Assembly (NCBI GenBank): GCA_016929595.1
Contig: JAFGIN010000029.1
Span: 1 to 56,337 of the forward strand
DNA length: 56,337 nucleotides
Reading direction: 5' to 3'
Source: Chitinispirillaceae bacterium
GTDB lineage: Bacteria > Fibrobacterota > Chitinivibrionia > Chitinivibrionales > Chitinispirillaceae
Made by a program: the position numbers and the translations under genes. Shown one piece after another: positions 1 through 7,070 of the stretch. Numbering within the stretch: position 1 is the first letter of the stretch; the number at the start of each line of letters is the position of its first letter. A model generated the notes under the pieces. It was not told the origin of the DNA. It searched no databases and was given only the letters and a program-made list of their open reading frames with translations.

Positions 1-137
1 ACAATAGCATCATATCCAAAATACTGATTTCTCACAATGCCGGAGTCAAGTATGGGTAAAGACCTCGTTGGGGTAAGGGGTAAGGTGAATTCGGAGGTGA
101 TTCGTTTTTCACGCCAGTAGGAAACGATCCGGCAGGG

Positions 138-180
138 ACGCGATAGCCCACATCGGGTAGGAAACCCGATGTTTTCGCGT
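138..180. repeat. Two-tier hairpin upstream of transposase
   Basis: Inner perfect 9-bp stem ACATCGGGT/ACCCGATGT (150-158 with 164-172, five-base loop). It is enclosed by an outer 6-bp stem ACGCGA/TCGCGT (138-143 with 175-180). It could be an IS end structure or an RNA hairpin that shields the transposase mRNA from read-through. Confidence 0.5.
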
Positions 181-233
181 TTCGTAACCCCATTGGGTAA
201 TTATCGTGTTGATTTTATATTATATTTCCTTTT

Positions 234-280
234 AACCCGAAGGGTTTATGTCCTTTAGCAAAGGGATCATTCCCTTTGCT
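234..280. repeat. Pair of adjacent hairpins upstream of transposase
   Basis: A 5-bp stem AACCC/GGGTT with a GAA loop (234-246) is followed by a perfect 10-bp stem AGCAAAGGGA/TCCCTTTGCT with a four-base loop (257-280). Subterminal hairpins of this kind are what single-strand HUH transposases recognise. They lie 84-130 bp before the transposase start. Confidence 0.5.
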
Positions 281-311
281 GATGCGTAACACGCGGTTAA
301 ACGTTGAACCC

Positions 312-337
312 AATTTATAATTTATAATTTATAATTT
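312..337. repeat. Heptanucleotide tandem repeat (AATTTAT) x3.7
   Basis: Three perfect copies of AATTTAT plus AATTT, ending about 25 bp before the transposase start. Unit length 7 with pure A/T composition; non-coding. Confidence 0.8.
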
Positions 338-363
338 TACACCCGAAATCACAGGAGGCACCC

Positions 364-819
364 ATGTCACAATCGTTAGTACAATTTTATGCGCACATTG
401 TTTTTTCAACAAAATACCGATTTCCATTTTTGACAGACAGGAAATTACGAAATGTAATACATTCATATATGGGTGGCATTTTAAATAGTTTGAATGCACA
501 GCCGATAATAATCGGCGGGATTTCCGATCATGTTCATATTTTATGTTCGATTCCCCGGGATGCATCTATATCCGGAACGTTTGGCGAATTGAAACGGGTA
601 TCGTCAAAATGGATCAAAACGCAAGGTTGCGGGCTTGAGGATTTTTATTGGCAGAGAGGGTATGGTGCATTTTCCGTTAGCAGGTTTGGAATTGATAATG
701 TTCGAACCTATATCGAAAATCAGGAATCACATCATGCAGAAAAGACGTTTCAGAATGAATACAGGAAAATGTTAGCTGATCATGAAATCGAATATGATGA
801 ACAATATGTGTGGGATTAA
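364..819 (+). CDS. tnpA: IS200/IS605-family (REP-associated-like) HUH transposase
   Basis: A 151-residue single-strand DNA transposase. The HUH metal-binding motif is visible as DHVHIL around residues 55-60. The presumed catalytic tyrosine lies in the C-terminal helix (VRTYIENQESHH, about residues 118-129). YWQRGYGAFSVS in between is typical of this family. Length and domain order match full-length IS200-type TnpA proteins, so the gene looks intact. It has a strong ribosome-binding site and hairpins upstream. No partner TnpB/IscB gene is present. The protein would nick and join single-stranded element ends; which hairpins it uses is not known. Identification is confident, activity is inferred. 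Confidence 0.93.
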   Translation: MSQSLVQFYAHIVFSTKYRFPFLTDRKLRNVIHSYMGGILNSLNAQPIIIGGISDHVHILCSIPRDASISGTFGELKRVSSKWIKTQGCGLEDFYWQRGYGAFSVSRFGIDNVRTYIENQESHHAEKTFQNEYRKMLADHEIEYDEQYVWD

Positions 820-869
820 TATATTCCGACAAATAATCAGGACAGGGGTGGGGCGCGTTACTTTGGTAA

Positions 870-1000
870 TAACCTACACACAACCGCCACGCGGGTTCCC
901 CCTGATTATGTTTCGGCCATTAGCTGGTGATGCTCCAGCCCTCGTGATGACACATACGACAAGCTGCTCAGTGCACCGCCCAGACTGAAGCCTTTAGCAC
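870..1000 (-). repeat. Dispersed intergenic repeat, copy A (long form)
   Basis: Read on the minus strand, this 131-bp stretch starts GTGCTAAAGGCTTCAG and ends TGTGTAGGTTA. It aligns with 4951-5045 on the plus strand. Shared blocks are GCTAAAGrCTTCAGwCTGGG, GAGCA, GGCCGAA, TCAGGGGGrACCCrCGTGG and GTGTGTAkGTTA. Copy A has about 36 extra bases in the middle. It lies between the convergent transposase and typA genes and encodes no convincing protein. Its nature (mobile mini-element, ncRNA or IS remnant) is unknown. Confidence 0.7.
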
Positions 1001-1057
1001 CAGTGTATTTTGAATTTTTATTCCCTGATTGGCCAGAACTGCAAACGCGTCCGGGAA

Positions 1058-2827
1058 TTACCTTTTGCGAAGCCGGATCGATTTTGGCGTCACTTCCACC
1101 AGTTCATCATCATCGATGTAAGCGATGCAATCCTCCAGCGTCATCTCAAACGGAGGTGTCAGGATCACATTATCATCAGAGCCGGCAGATCTCATGTTTG
1201 AAAGCTTCTTTTCTCTTCCGGGGTTGACCACAAGATCATTGGTGCGGCAATGCTCACCAACAATCTGACCTCTGTAAATATCGATACCTGGACCGATAAA
1301 CATTTTTCCACGATCCTGAAGACTGAACAAAGCATAGGCAACAGATGTACAGGTATCCTTTACAACAAGAACACCATTCTGACGTGTCTTTATATCACCG
1401 GCATAAGGTCCGTACTCGAGAAACATATAGTTCATCGTTCCCATACCGCGGGTATCGGTCATAAATTCTGAACGGTAGCCAAGAAGACCGCGAGTGGGTA
1501 CTCTGAATACGATTCTGGCAAGCCCGTTATCCTGAAACATCTCCCGTACCGCTCCTTTACGTGAGCCCATCTTTTCAATAACTACACCCATGTATTTTTC
1601 ATCAACATCAACAGTTAATTCTTCGAACGGTTCTGAAAGAACTCCATTGATCTCCCTGGTAATTACCTGCGGCCGGGTTACCTGAAACTCATACCCTTCA
1701 CGCCGCATACGTTCGATAAGAATTGATATATGCAATTCGCCGCGACCGCTGACTTTGTAGCCGACCACATCCGACAACTCCTCAACGACCAGAGCAACAT
1801 CGGATAATGTTTCCCTGTAGAGGCGTTCCTGAAGATGCCTTGATGTCACAAAACGTCCCTCTTTACCGGCAAAAGGAGAATCGTTTGGTATGAAATTCAT
1901 CGAAATGGTTGGTGGATCAATCAGAATCGGAGGAAGCGGGTTTGGATTTTCTGTATCGGTAAAAGTCACCCCTACGGTCACTTCATCCATTCCCGCCACA
2001 GCTACAATTTCACCTGTTTCGGCTGTCTCTGTGGGCACCTTCTGTACCCCTTCAAAACGATACACTTTTGTTATCCTGGCAGGCACAAGCGAGCCATCAT
2101 GAAGTGCCACTGAAATTTCTTTATTGACATTTAAAGTACCTGCAGTAATTTTGCCGATTCCCAGACGGCCAAGATAGGGAGAGTAGTCAATTGTATTGAC
2201 AAGCATCTGCAAAGGAGCACTGGCATCACCCTTTGGTGCGGGAATATGTGAAATAATCTTATCATATAACGGTATCAAAGAATCACTGCTGCCATCAGGT
2301 TCATTCTTCATGTAGCCTTCCCTTGCTGACCCGTAGACAATAGGAAAATCAAGGATGTGATCGGGCGCATGTAGCTTTACAAAAAGATCAAATACCTGAT
2401 CAACAGCCCACTTCGGTCTTGCTGCTGGCTTGTCAATTTTATTGATCACGACTATAATGGGAAGAAAAAATGAAAGCGCTTTTTTAAGAACAAAATAGGT
2501 CTGCGGCATTGGACCTTCAGCAGCATCGACAAGCAACAGCGCCCCATCAGCCATTCGAAGGATTCGCTCTACCTGACCGCCAAAATCCGCATGACCGGGG
2601 GTATCGATGATATTGATATGATGCCCGCGATATTTAAATGACCCGTTTTTCGCAGAAATAGTAATACCGCGTTCTCTCTCCAGATCCATTGAATCCATCA
2701 TTCGCTCAGAGACACTCTGATTTTCGCGAAACATTCCGCTCTGTTTAAAAAGTTGATCTACAAGTGTTGTTTTTCCATGATCAACGTGGGCAATGATTGC
2801 AATATTTCTGATCTTATCCTGTTCCAT
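1058..2827 (-). CDS. typA: Translational GTPase TypA/BipA
   Basis: Ribosome-binding GTPase of the EF-G/LepA class, thought to help 50S assembly and stress or cold adaptation. From ATG 2827 it has 589 residues, close to the usual ~600. Seen: G1 AHVDHGKTTL at the N-terminus, the switch I region RERGITI, G3 DTPGHADFGGQVER, G4 NKIDKP, a domain II beta-barrel, and the BipA-specific C-terminal part (GTRGMGTMNYMFLEYGPYAG region). I prefer ATG 2827 (GGAAA just upstream) over the TTG at 2839, which would add only four residues. It is transcribed alone, divergent from the metallo-beta-lactamase gene. Confidence 0.97.
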   Translation of the reverse strand: MEQDKIRNIAIIAHVDHGKTTLVDQLFKQSGMFRENQSVSERMMDSMDLERERGITISAKNGSFKYRGHHINIIDTPGHADFGGQVERILRMADGALLLVDAAEGPMPQTYFVLKKALSFFLPIIVVINKIDKPAARPKWAVDQVFDLFVKLHAPDHILDFPIVYGSAREGYMKNEPDGSSDSLIPLYDKIISHIPAPKGDASAPLQMLVNTIDYSPYLGRLGIGKITAGTLNVNKEISVALHDGSLVPARITKVYRFEGVQKVPTETAETGEIVAVAGMDEVTVGVTFTDTENPNPLPPILIDPPTISMNFIPNDSPFAGKEGRFVTSRHLQERLYRETLSDVALVVEELSDVVGYKVSGRGELHISILIERMRREGYEFQVTRPQVITREINGVLSEPFEELTVDVDEKYMGVVIEKMGSRKGAVREMFQDNGLARIVFRVPTRGLLGYRSEFMTDTRGMGTMNYMFLEYGPYAGDIKTRQNGVLVVKDTCTSVAYALFSLQDRGKMFIGPGIDIYRGQIVGEHCRTNDLVVNPGREKKLSNMRSAGSDDNVILTPPFEMTLEDCIAYIDDDELVEVTPKSIRLRKR

Positions 2828-3156
2828 GAACTTTTCCAAATACTGTTAATGTGTATCTCTGCGAGCTGTTATCCAACGAAATCTCGGGAATCGGGTCATC
2901 GCTAAAAAGAGTGGGTAAAATTACATTCTGCGGTAGCAAATTCAAATCAGTTTTTTTTCCATTCCATTTTCACTGCAGATTTAGCAAAAAACGTCACTCA
3001 GTCACTCAGTCCCTCAGTCACTCGTAAAAGGGCAGCTAATTTGCACGTATGTTACTCAGCTATACCCGAAAAACCTGAATAATGCTGCCAAGCTTAAGCA
3101 GTTTAATCAGGCTAAAAAACATTTCACCCCTTCACCACATTCAGGAGTTGAGCCAG
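2828..3156. other. Divergent intergenic region (typA / MBL-fold gene)
   Basis: About 330 bp between divergently transcribed genes. It must hold both promoters, but I see no clear -35/-10 pair. The only distinct structure is the octamer array at 2994-3024. A possible in-frame extension of the downstream gene to 3082 is judged non-coding. Confidence 0.5.
2994..3024. repeat. Octanucleotide tandem repeat (TCACTCAG) x3.9
   Basis: TCACTCAG, TCACTCAG, TCCCTCAG, TCACTCG in tandem, with one internal substitution. It lies in the divergent promoter region, about 130 bp before the MBL-fold gene. No coding role is visible. Confidence 0.8.
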
Positions 3157-3966
3157 ATGAAAACTGTATACGTCCTTATGACGCTGGTATTTTTGTATCA
3201 ATCCTCCAGTGCCGGATTTCTGTTCCCATTATTAAACGGCGACGAAAGCTCTGACTTCAAACCGATCGACAGCGTTATGACGTCATCCGGGATAATTCAT
3301 GTTTACCGAATAAAAGCCGCTACAAGTAATATGTACCTTCTTGCCGCAAAAAGAGGGATGGTCCTTATCGATGCAGGTTGGCCTGGTTTTGAAAAACGGG
3401 TTGTACGGCTGCTCAAAAAATTGCAAAGAACCGATCTTCGGTTGATTCTCATTACCCATGGGCACTTCGACCATTATGGATCCGCTGCAGCCATAAGGCG
3501 GCTCACGGGTGCTGTGATAGCGATTCATCAGCTTGATGAAGCGTTTATGTCTGTCGGTGCAACACCTTTAGGACAAAAACATGGTTTGGGCAGACTGTTG
3601 GGCAAGCTACTTTCGGTTGGAGAGTTTTTCCTGCGGACAGAGCCTGCATTTGCAAACATAGTCTTTGATGAGTTCTTCACTCTTGAGCGGTTCGGTATCG
3701 ACGGATATGTTCTTCATACACCGGGGCATACGTATGGATCGTGTTCTGTAATTATAAACAACGAAATCGCCTTTACAGGTGACCTTTTATGCACCAGAAA
3801 AGGCGCAGTAGAATCGCAATCTTACTGTGCTTTCGATTGGAATGTACAGGCTTATTCTCTGATACTGCTCAAAAGTCTTGCCCCGCTGAGATGCTATCCG
3901 GGACATGGAAACCGTTGTATCGAACAACAGGAATTTTTAAATCTGGTTCCTCTTCAGGTCGATTAA
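3157..3966 (+). CDS. Exported metallo-beta-lactamase-fold hydrolase
   Basis: A 269-residue MBL-fold protein. The metal site is complete: HGHFDH at residues 101-106, a histidine in HTPGHTYG, the bridging aspartate in FTGDLL and the final histidine in CYPGHG. Start ATG 3157 is chosen because AGGAG lies about ten bases upstream. It also gives a classic signal peptide (MKTVYVLMTLVFLYQSSSA); the longer frame from 3082 would bury that peptide. The protein is therefore probably periplasmic or secreted. Most glyoxalase-II/MBL hydrolases of this general type are cytoplasmic, so export is a noteworthy difference. Substrate unknown: lactonase, thioesterase or quorum-quenching-type roles are all possible. 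The radical SAM gene follows after 36 bp on the same strand. Confidence 0.85.
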   Translation: MKTVYVLMTLVFLYQSSSAGFLFPLLNGDESSDFKPIDSVMTSSGIIHVYRIKAATSNMYLLAAKRGMVLIDAGWPGFEKRVVRLLKKLQRTDLRLILITHGHFDHYGSAAAIRRLTGAVIAIHQLDEAFMSVGATPLGQKHGLGRLLGKLLSVGEFFLRTEPAFANIVFDEFFTLERFGIDGYVLHTPGHTYGSCSVIINNEIAFTGDLLCTRKGAVESQSYCAFDWNVQAYSLILLKSLAPLRCYPGHGNRCIEQQEFLNLVPLQVD

Positions 3967-4002
3967 AACAATCAGGCCTGATGTATATTCTTCATAGAGA
4001 TT

Positions 4003-4872
4003 ATGCATTATACAGGAACGATAATTCGACCTCCCAGTGAGGCAGACAGCATTTTGCTTCAGGTCACTACCGGTTGCTCTCATAACCGCTGCACTTTTTG
4101 TGGAGCGTATAAAGATACTCCATTCAGTATTCGTGATGATACAACGATACTTGAAGACATTCTGGAAGCCAGGTCATTTCCTGTATGGCAGGACAAAGTG
4201 TTTCTCTGTGATGGTGATGCAATGATCCTTCCTCAGAAAAAGCTTATTTACATTCTCGACATGATTCGAAAACATCTCCCCCACATTACCAGGGCTGCTC
4301 TTTATGCTAATGCCAAATCCATAAGCAGAAAATCGGACAAGGATCTTCAGGAACTGTATCAACGCGGTCTGAAAATGGTACATCTTGGATTGGAGTCCGG
4401 TGATGACAGCACACTTGCATCTATCAACAAATGGGGTGATTCAGAATCGATAATCCGCGAGTCAAAGAGAATTATCGATTCGGGTATGCAGCTTTTTGTA
4501 ACGGTGCTTTCAGGTATTGCGCAAAAAGAACGTTCGCTGATTCATGCGGAGAAAACAGGAACTGCGCTTTCGCGAATTAACCCCCGCTTTGTCGGAGCCT
4601 TGACTGTTATGCCAGTTCCTGGAACCGTATTGTATGATCAGCTGCGAAATGGGTCGTTCATTCTTTTGACACCGGAAGAGATTCTGCTTGAACTGAAAAC
4701 AATGATCGCCTGCACCGACATGTCCTCTGGATATTTTTATGCCAATCATGCATCAAATTATCTCCCGCTCAGGATAAAAATGCCTCGTGGAAAACAGCTC
4801 GCACTCTCACAGATTGAAGATGCACTTTCCGGGCGAACCTCTCTGAAACCTGAATTTTTCAGAGGATTATAG
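4003..4872 (+). CDS. Radical SAM protein, Elp3/MiaB-like barrel
   Basis: A 289-residue radical SAM enzyme of unknown substrate. The cluster site is GCSHNRCTFC (Cys25, Cys30, Cys33), a CX4CX2C spacing rather than the textbook CX3CX2C; I recall this spacing in relatives with GCSHNKCTFC. Other features are HLGLESGDD (the SAM-contacting GxESGxxxxL type strand) and VMPVPGT toward the C-terminus. It lacks TRAM, B12-binding or acetyltransferase domains. It probably forms a small unit with the upstream MBL-fold gene (36-bp gap). Function cannot be named. Confidence 0.88.
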   Translation: MHYTGTIIRPPSEADSILLQVTTGCSHNRCTFCGAYKDTPFSIRDDTTILEDILEARSFPVWQDKVFLCDGDAMILPQKKLIYILDMIRKHLPHITRAALYANAKSISRKSDKDLQELYQRGLKMVHLGLESGDDSTLASINKWGDSESIIRESKRIIDSGMQLFVTVLSGIAQKERSLIHAEKTGTALSRINPRFVGALTVMPVPGTVLYDQLRNGSFILLTPEEILLELKTMIACTDMSSGYFYANHASNYLPLRIKMPRGKQLALSQIEDALSGRTSLKPEFFRGL

Positions 4873-4950
4873 CTCTACAGCTCTCGGGTAATATTTTTGC
4901 TCCTGCATATATGTTACATTAGGAGTTTTTTACAATACAAAAAGTATGGG

Positions 4951-5045
4951 GCTAAAGACTTCAGACTGGGTCACCCCCGAGCAAACGCGGTGTTAAGGCC
5001 GAATCTTTTTCAGGGGGGACCCACGTGGTGTAGTGTGTATGTTAA
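4951..5045 (+). repeat. Dispersed intergenic repeat, copy B (short form)
   Basis: About 95 bp, starting GCTAAAGACTTCAGACTGGG and ending GTGTGTATGTTA. It is the diverged partner of 870-1000 (minus strand). The 3' block of about 36 bases is conserved at roughly four of every five positions. Inside it, TGGGTCACCCCC (4967-4978) and GGGGGGACCCA (5013-5023) can pair, but this pairing is not kept in copy A. Confidence 0.7.
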
Positions 5046-5101
5046 ACCGCATTTTCTCGTTTACTGAATTCTATTAATTGTATATTTTCTGTTCCTTTGA
5101 T

Positions 5102-5146
5102 TTCTCTGCGAACCTCTGCGCACATCTCTCTGAGCCTTCTGCGTTA
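5102..5146. repeat. Degenerate CTCTGCG direct repeats
   Basis: Four imperfect units in a row: TTCTCTGCGAA, CCTCTGCGCACAT, CTCTCTGAG, CCTTCTGCGTTAAAA. This layout resembles CTCTGCG-type intergenic repeats I recall from several unrelated bacterial genomes. Non-coding, 35 bp before the kinase start. Confidence 0.55.
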
Positions 5147-5181
5147 AAATTTTGTATTGTTTCTGAGCAGAAAGATGTAAC

Positions 5182-5859
5182 ATGAAAGATTCTGACAACC
5201 TTCATTCATGGAGTTCCCGTTTTGTATCGATGATTACGCATGAGATCAGAACTCCTTTGACAACCATTATTTCTTTCGCACAGACACTCATCGAAGAACA
5301 GAGCATCCCGAAAGAGGAGCGTAATTATTATCTTGGAATAATTGAGAAGCAGGGAAAACGGATCAACCATTTTCTCGGTGAGCTTTCCGAAATCATGAAA
5401 ATTGAAAGCGGAAGTGTAATCAATCCTGAAGAATTTGAGATCAACAGGCTGTTATTATCTATTATCAATTCGCCTGAATCTATCACCGATAAACCGGTAG
5501 AACTTGTTCTTGCTGAAACCTCCTGTATAATAAGAGCTGATTATGATCTTCTGCAGACAGCGATCCGGATTTTACTAATTTATCTTGATAATAAATGTGA
5601 TGAGCCTTTATCGTTGCAGCTTGAACACAGTAATGAAATAGCCCGGATTACTATAATCTGCAGAAACGGTGATTTTACAGAAAAAGAAATTCACGAATTG
5701 TTTGACACAAACAGGCAGCTGCTGCTTTCCCGATCGGAAATACCGGTAAAAAATCGGCCGGTGTATGCAGCGGCTGTGATCAGAGGACACAAGGGAAGCA
5801 TATGGATATCTCCAACTCCCGGAGGGGGCGTACAGATATCTCTTGAGTTGTTAAAATAA
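5182..5859 (+). CDS. Histidine-kinase-like protein with degenerate ATPase domain
   Basis: A 225-residue protein without membrane or sensor segments. The HisKA dimerisation/phosphoacceptor helix is clear (FVSMITHEIRTPLTTIISFA, His20). The following half has the length and end of a HATPase_c domain (GSIWISPTPGGGVQISLELL). However, the ATP-binding N-box lacks the usual asparagine (TAIRILLIYLDNKC region) and no DxGxG box is present; NGDFTEKEIHELFD stands where it should be. I infer a pseudo-kinase: a phosphatase, phosphotransfer or docking protein rather than an autophosphorylating kinase. No response regulator is adjacent. A hairpin terminator follows directly. Confidence 0.8.
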   Translation: MKDSDNLHSWSSRFVSMITHEIRTPLTTIISFAQTLIEEQSIPKEERNYYLGIIEKQGKRINHFLGELSEIMKIESGSVINPEEFEINRLLLSIINSPESITDKPVELVLAETSCIIRADYDLLQTAIRILLIYLDNKCDEPLSLQLEHSNEIARITIICRNGDFTEKEIHELFDTNRQLLLSRSEIPVKNRPVYAAAVIRGHKGSIWISPTPGGGVQISLELLK

Positions 5860-5861
5860 AT

Positions 5862-5895
5862 AAAAAAAAATCCCTTCTGTGAAGAAGGGATTTTT
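5862..5895. terminator. Bidirectional rho-independent terminator
   Basis: Perfect stem TCCCTTCT/AGAAGGGA (5871-5878 with 5883-5890). It has a run of A on the left and T on the right, so it can work on both strands. It lies between the convergent kinase-like gene (ending 5859) and the lipoprotein gene (ending 5934). Confidence 0.9.
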
Positions 5896-5933
5896 CAGAT
5901 ATCTGCATCTATACAAACAACATTCAGCAGTTT

Positions 5934-6968
5934 TCACATAAGAAACTTTTCGGAAAGATGATCGCCATTTTTGTACTCGAGTTTAACGATTGCAGCAGAA
6001 GGAGCAGGGAAGATGAGTTTGAGTTTGGCTTCATGTTCCTGATCGAGTATTTCCGGTGTAATACGGACACCTTTTGCTGTATAACGCTTGCCATTCGCAT
6101 CAACAAATGCAAAATGTTCAGCTTTGAGCTTAAGCGGATTGTATGAATAGTTGTACATATCGATCAGAGTTGTGATTGTTTTACCACGTCTCTGCATGGT
6201 CGGGATAGCCATAAGGATATCATATTTGTTGATTTTTTTGAAAACAGCGGAATCCGGAATTGGATCAATTACTTTTAAATAAGCTGAATAGGTACTGGCA
6301 TTTTCTTTACGGAGGTTTTTAAGTATTTTTTTTGCACCTTCATGAGTTGAATCAAAATACAGTGCTGTAAGAGCCCAGAATTCTGCTTTAATATAATCCT
6401 CCGGGTCTTTATTGAGTTTACCGTTAGCGAAATCCATTTCTGCGAGCTCGAAATTTTCCTGTGCCATGCTTTTTCTGAGCTCCTGTCGTTTATTAACTGC
6501 CGGAGATGGATCACTTGCGACTTTCTCAGCTCTGTCTATTGTTTGAAGCGCTTCGTCGTACCGTCCCTTTTTGGAGCTTGTATCAGCCATCTGAAGAAGG
6601 AACAGGCTATACTGCTGTTTTAATTCAGGGCTGACTTCCTGGTTATTATATTTGTCTATATCATCCAGAAAAAGTGGAATGGCATCCATGTGAGCAGCAC
6701 CTTCATTGAGAACCATGCTTGCCCGAACCAACGTAACTTCAAGGTATCTGTTTCTGAGCGTAGGAGAAATCTGACCGGGATTCTCTTTAATGGCCTTATC
6801 ATAGTACATATAAGCAGTTTTTAACTGGATTCTTTTATCATTTCCTTCCAGTTTCTGCGCCAGATTGTACGCTGCATCACCACGTTTTTGATTTGCAGAT
6901 CTCGGTGCGCACGACATCATCAGAGATAAAACGCTTAAACCAGTAACTAACCGCCACAAGACATTCAT
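5934..6968 (-). CDS. TPR-like outer-membrane or periplasmic lipoprotein
   Basis: A 344-residue protein with a lipoprotein signal (MNVLWRLVTGLSVLSLMMSC, lipidated Cys20 preceded by LMMS). The body is mostly alpha-helical, with TPR-like pairs: residues 30-60 (AYNLAQKLEG..., AYMYYDKAIKENPGQ), around 135-150 (RYDEALQTIDRAEKV) and 175-205. A beta-rich C-terminal domain (about 235-344) ends in IVKLEYKNGDHLSEKFLM. I do not recognise a named family. It stands alone, divergent from the CCA-type nucleotidyltransferase. A helper of envelope assembly is plausible but unproven. Confidence 0.75.
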   Translation of the reverse strand: MNVLWRLVTGLSVLSLMMSCAPRSANQKRGDAAYNLAQKLEGNDKRIQLKTAYMYYDKAIKENPGQISPTLRNRYLEVTLVRASMVLNEGAAHMDAIPLFLDDIDKYNNQEVSPELKQQYSLFLLQMADTSSKKGRYDEALQTIDRAEKVASDPSPAVNKRQELRKSMAQENFELAEMDFANGKLNKDPEDYIKAEFWALTALYFDSTHEGAKKILKNLRKENASTYSAYLKVIDPIPDSAVFKKINKYDILMAIPTMQRRGKTITTLIDMYNYSYNPLKLKAEHFAFVDANGKRYTAKGVRITPEILDQEHEAKLKLIFPAPSAAIVKLEYKNGDHLSEKFLM

Positions 6969-7070
6969 GGAACCCCTCCGTTTTATGTTTTTTACGTTAC
7001 ACTAATGGCTTTCAATTTTATTAATGAAAGATAACTTGCGGGACCAAGCTTTCGCACGTATTTTTTGGGC

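Larger units (their letters stand above)
1..363. other. Non-coding stretch upstream of IS200-like transposase
   Basis: No credible gene is visible. The stretch holds several perfect hairpins (138-180, 234-246 and 257-280) and a short heptamer array (312-337), then a good ribosome-binding site (ACAGGAGG, 351-358) just before the transposase start at 364. Hairpins flanking a single tyrosine transposase gene are expected for IS200/IS605-type elements, so part of this stretch is probably the left end of that element. The exact end cannot be placed from the sequence. Confidence 0.5.
4873..5181. other. Intergenic region with two repeat types
   Basis: About 310 bp with no gene. It contains copy B of the dispersed repeat (4951-5045) and a stretch of degenerate CTCTGCG direct repeats (5102-5146). 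The sequence just before the kinase start is AT-rich with only a weak ribosome-binding site. Confidence 0.6.

Noticed and set aside
782-1227. Short frames between the transposase and typA
   Set aside because: They cross the dispersed repeat or lie antisense to typA; no conserved motif.
4967-5023. Long-range stem TGGGTCACCCCC/GGGGGGACCCA as a conserved RNA structure
   Set aside because: The pairing is not preserved in the related copy at 870-1000, so it may be accidental.
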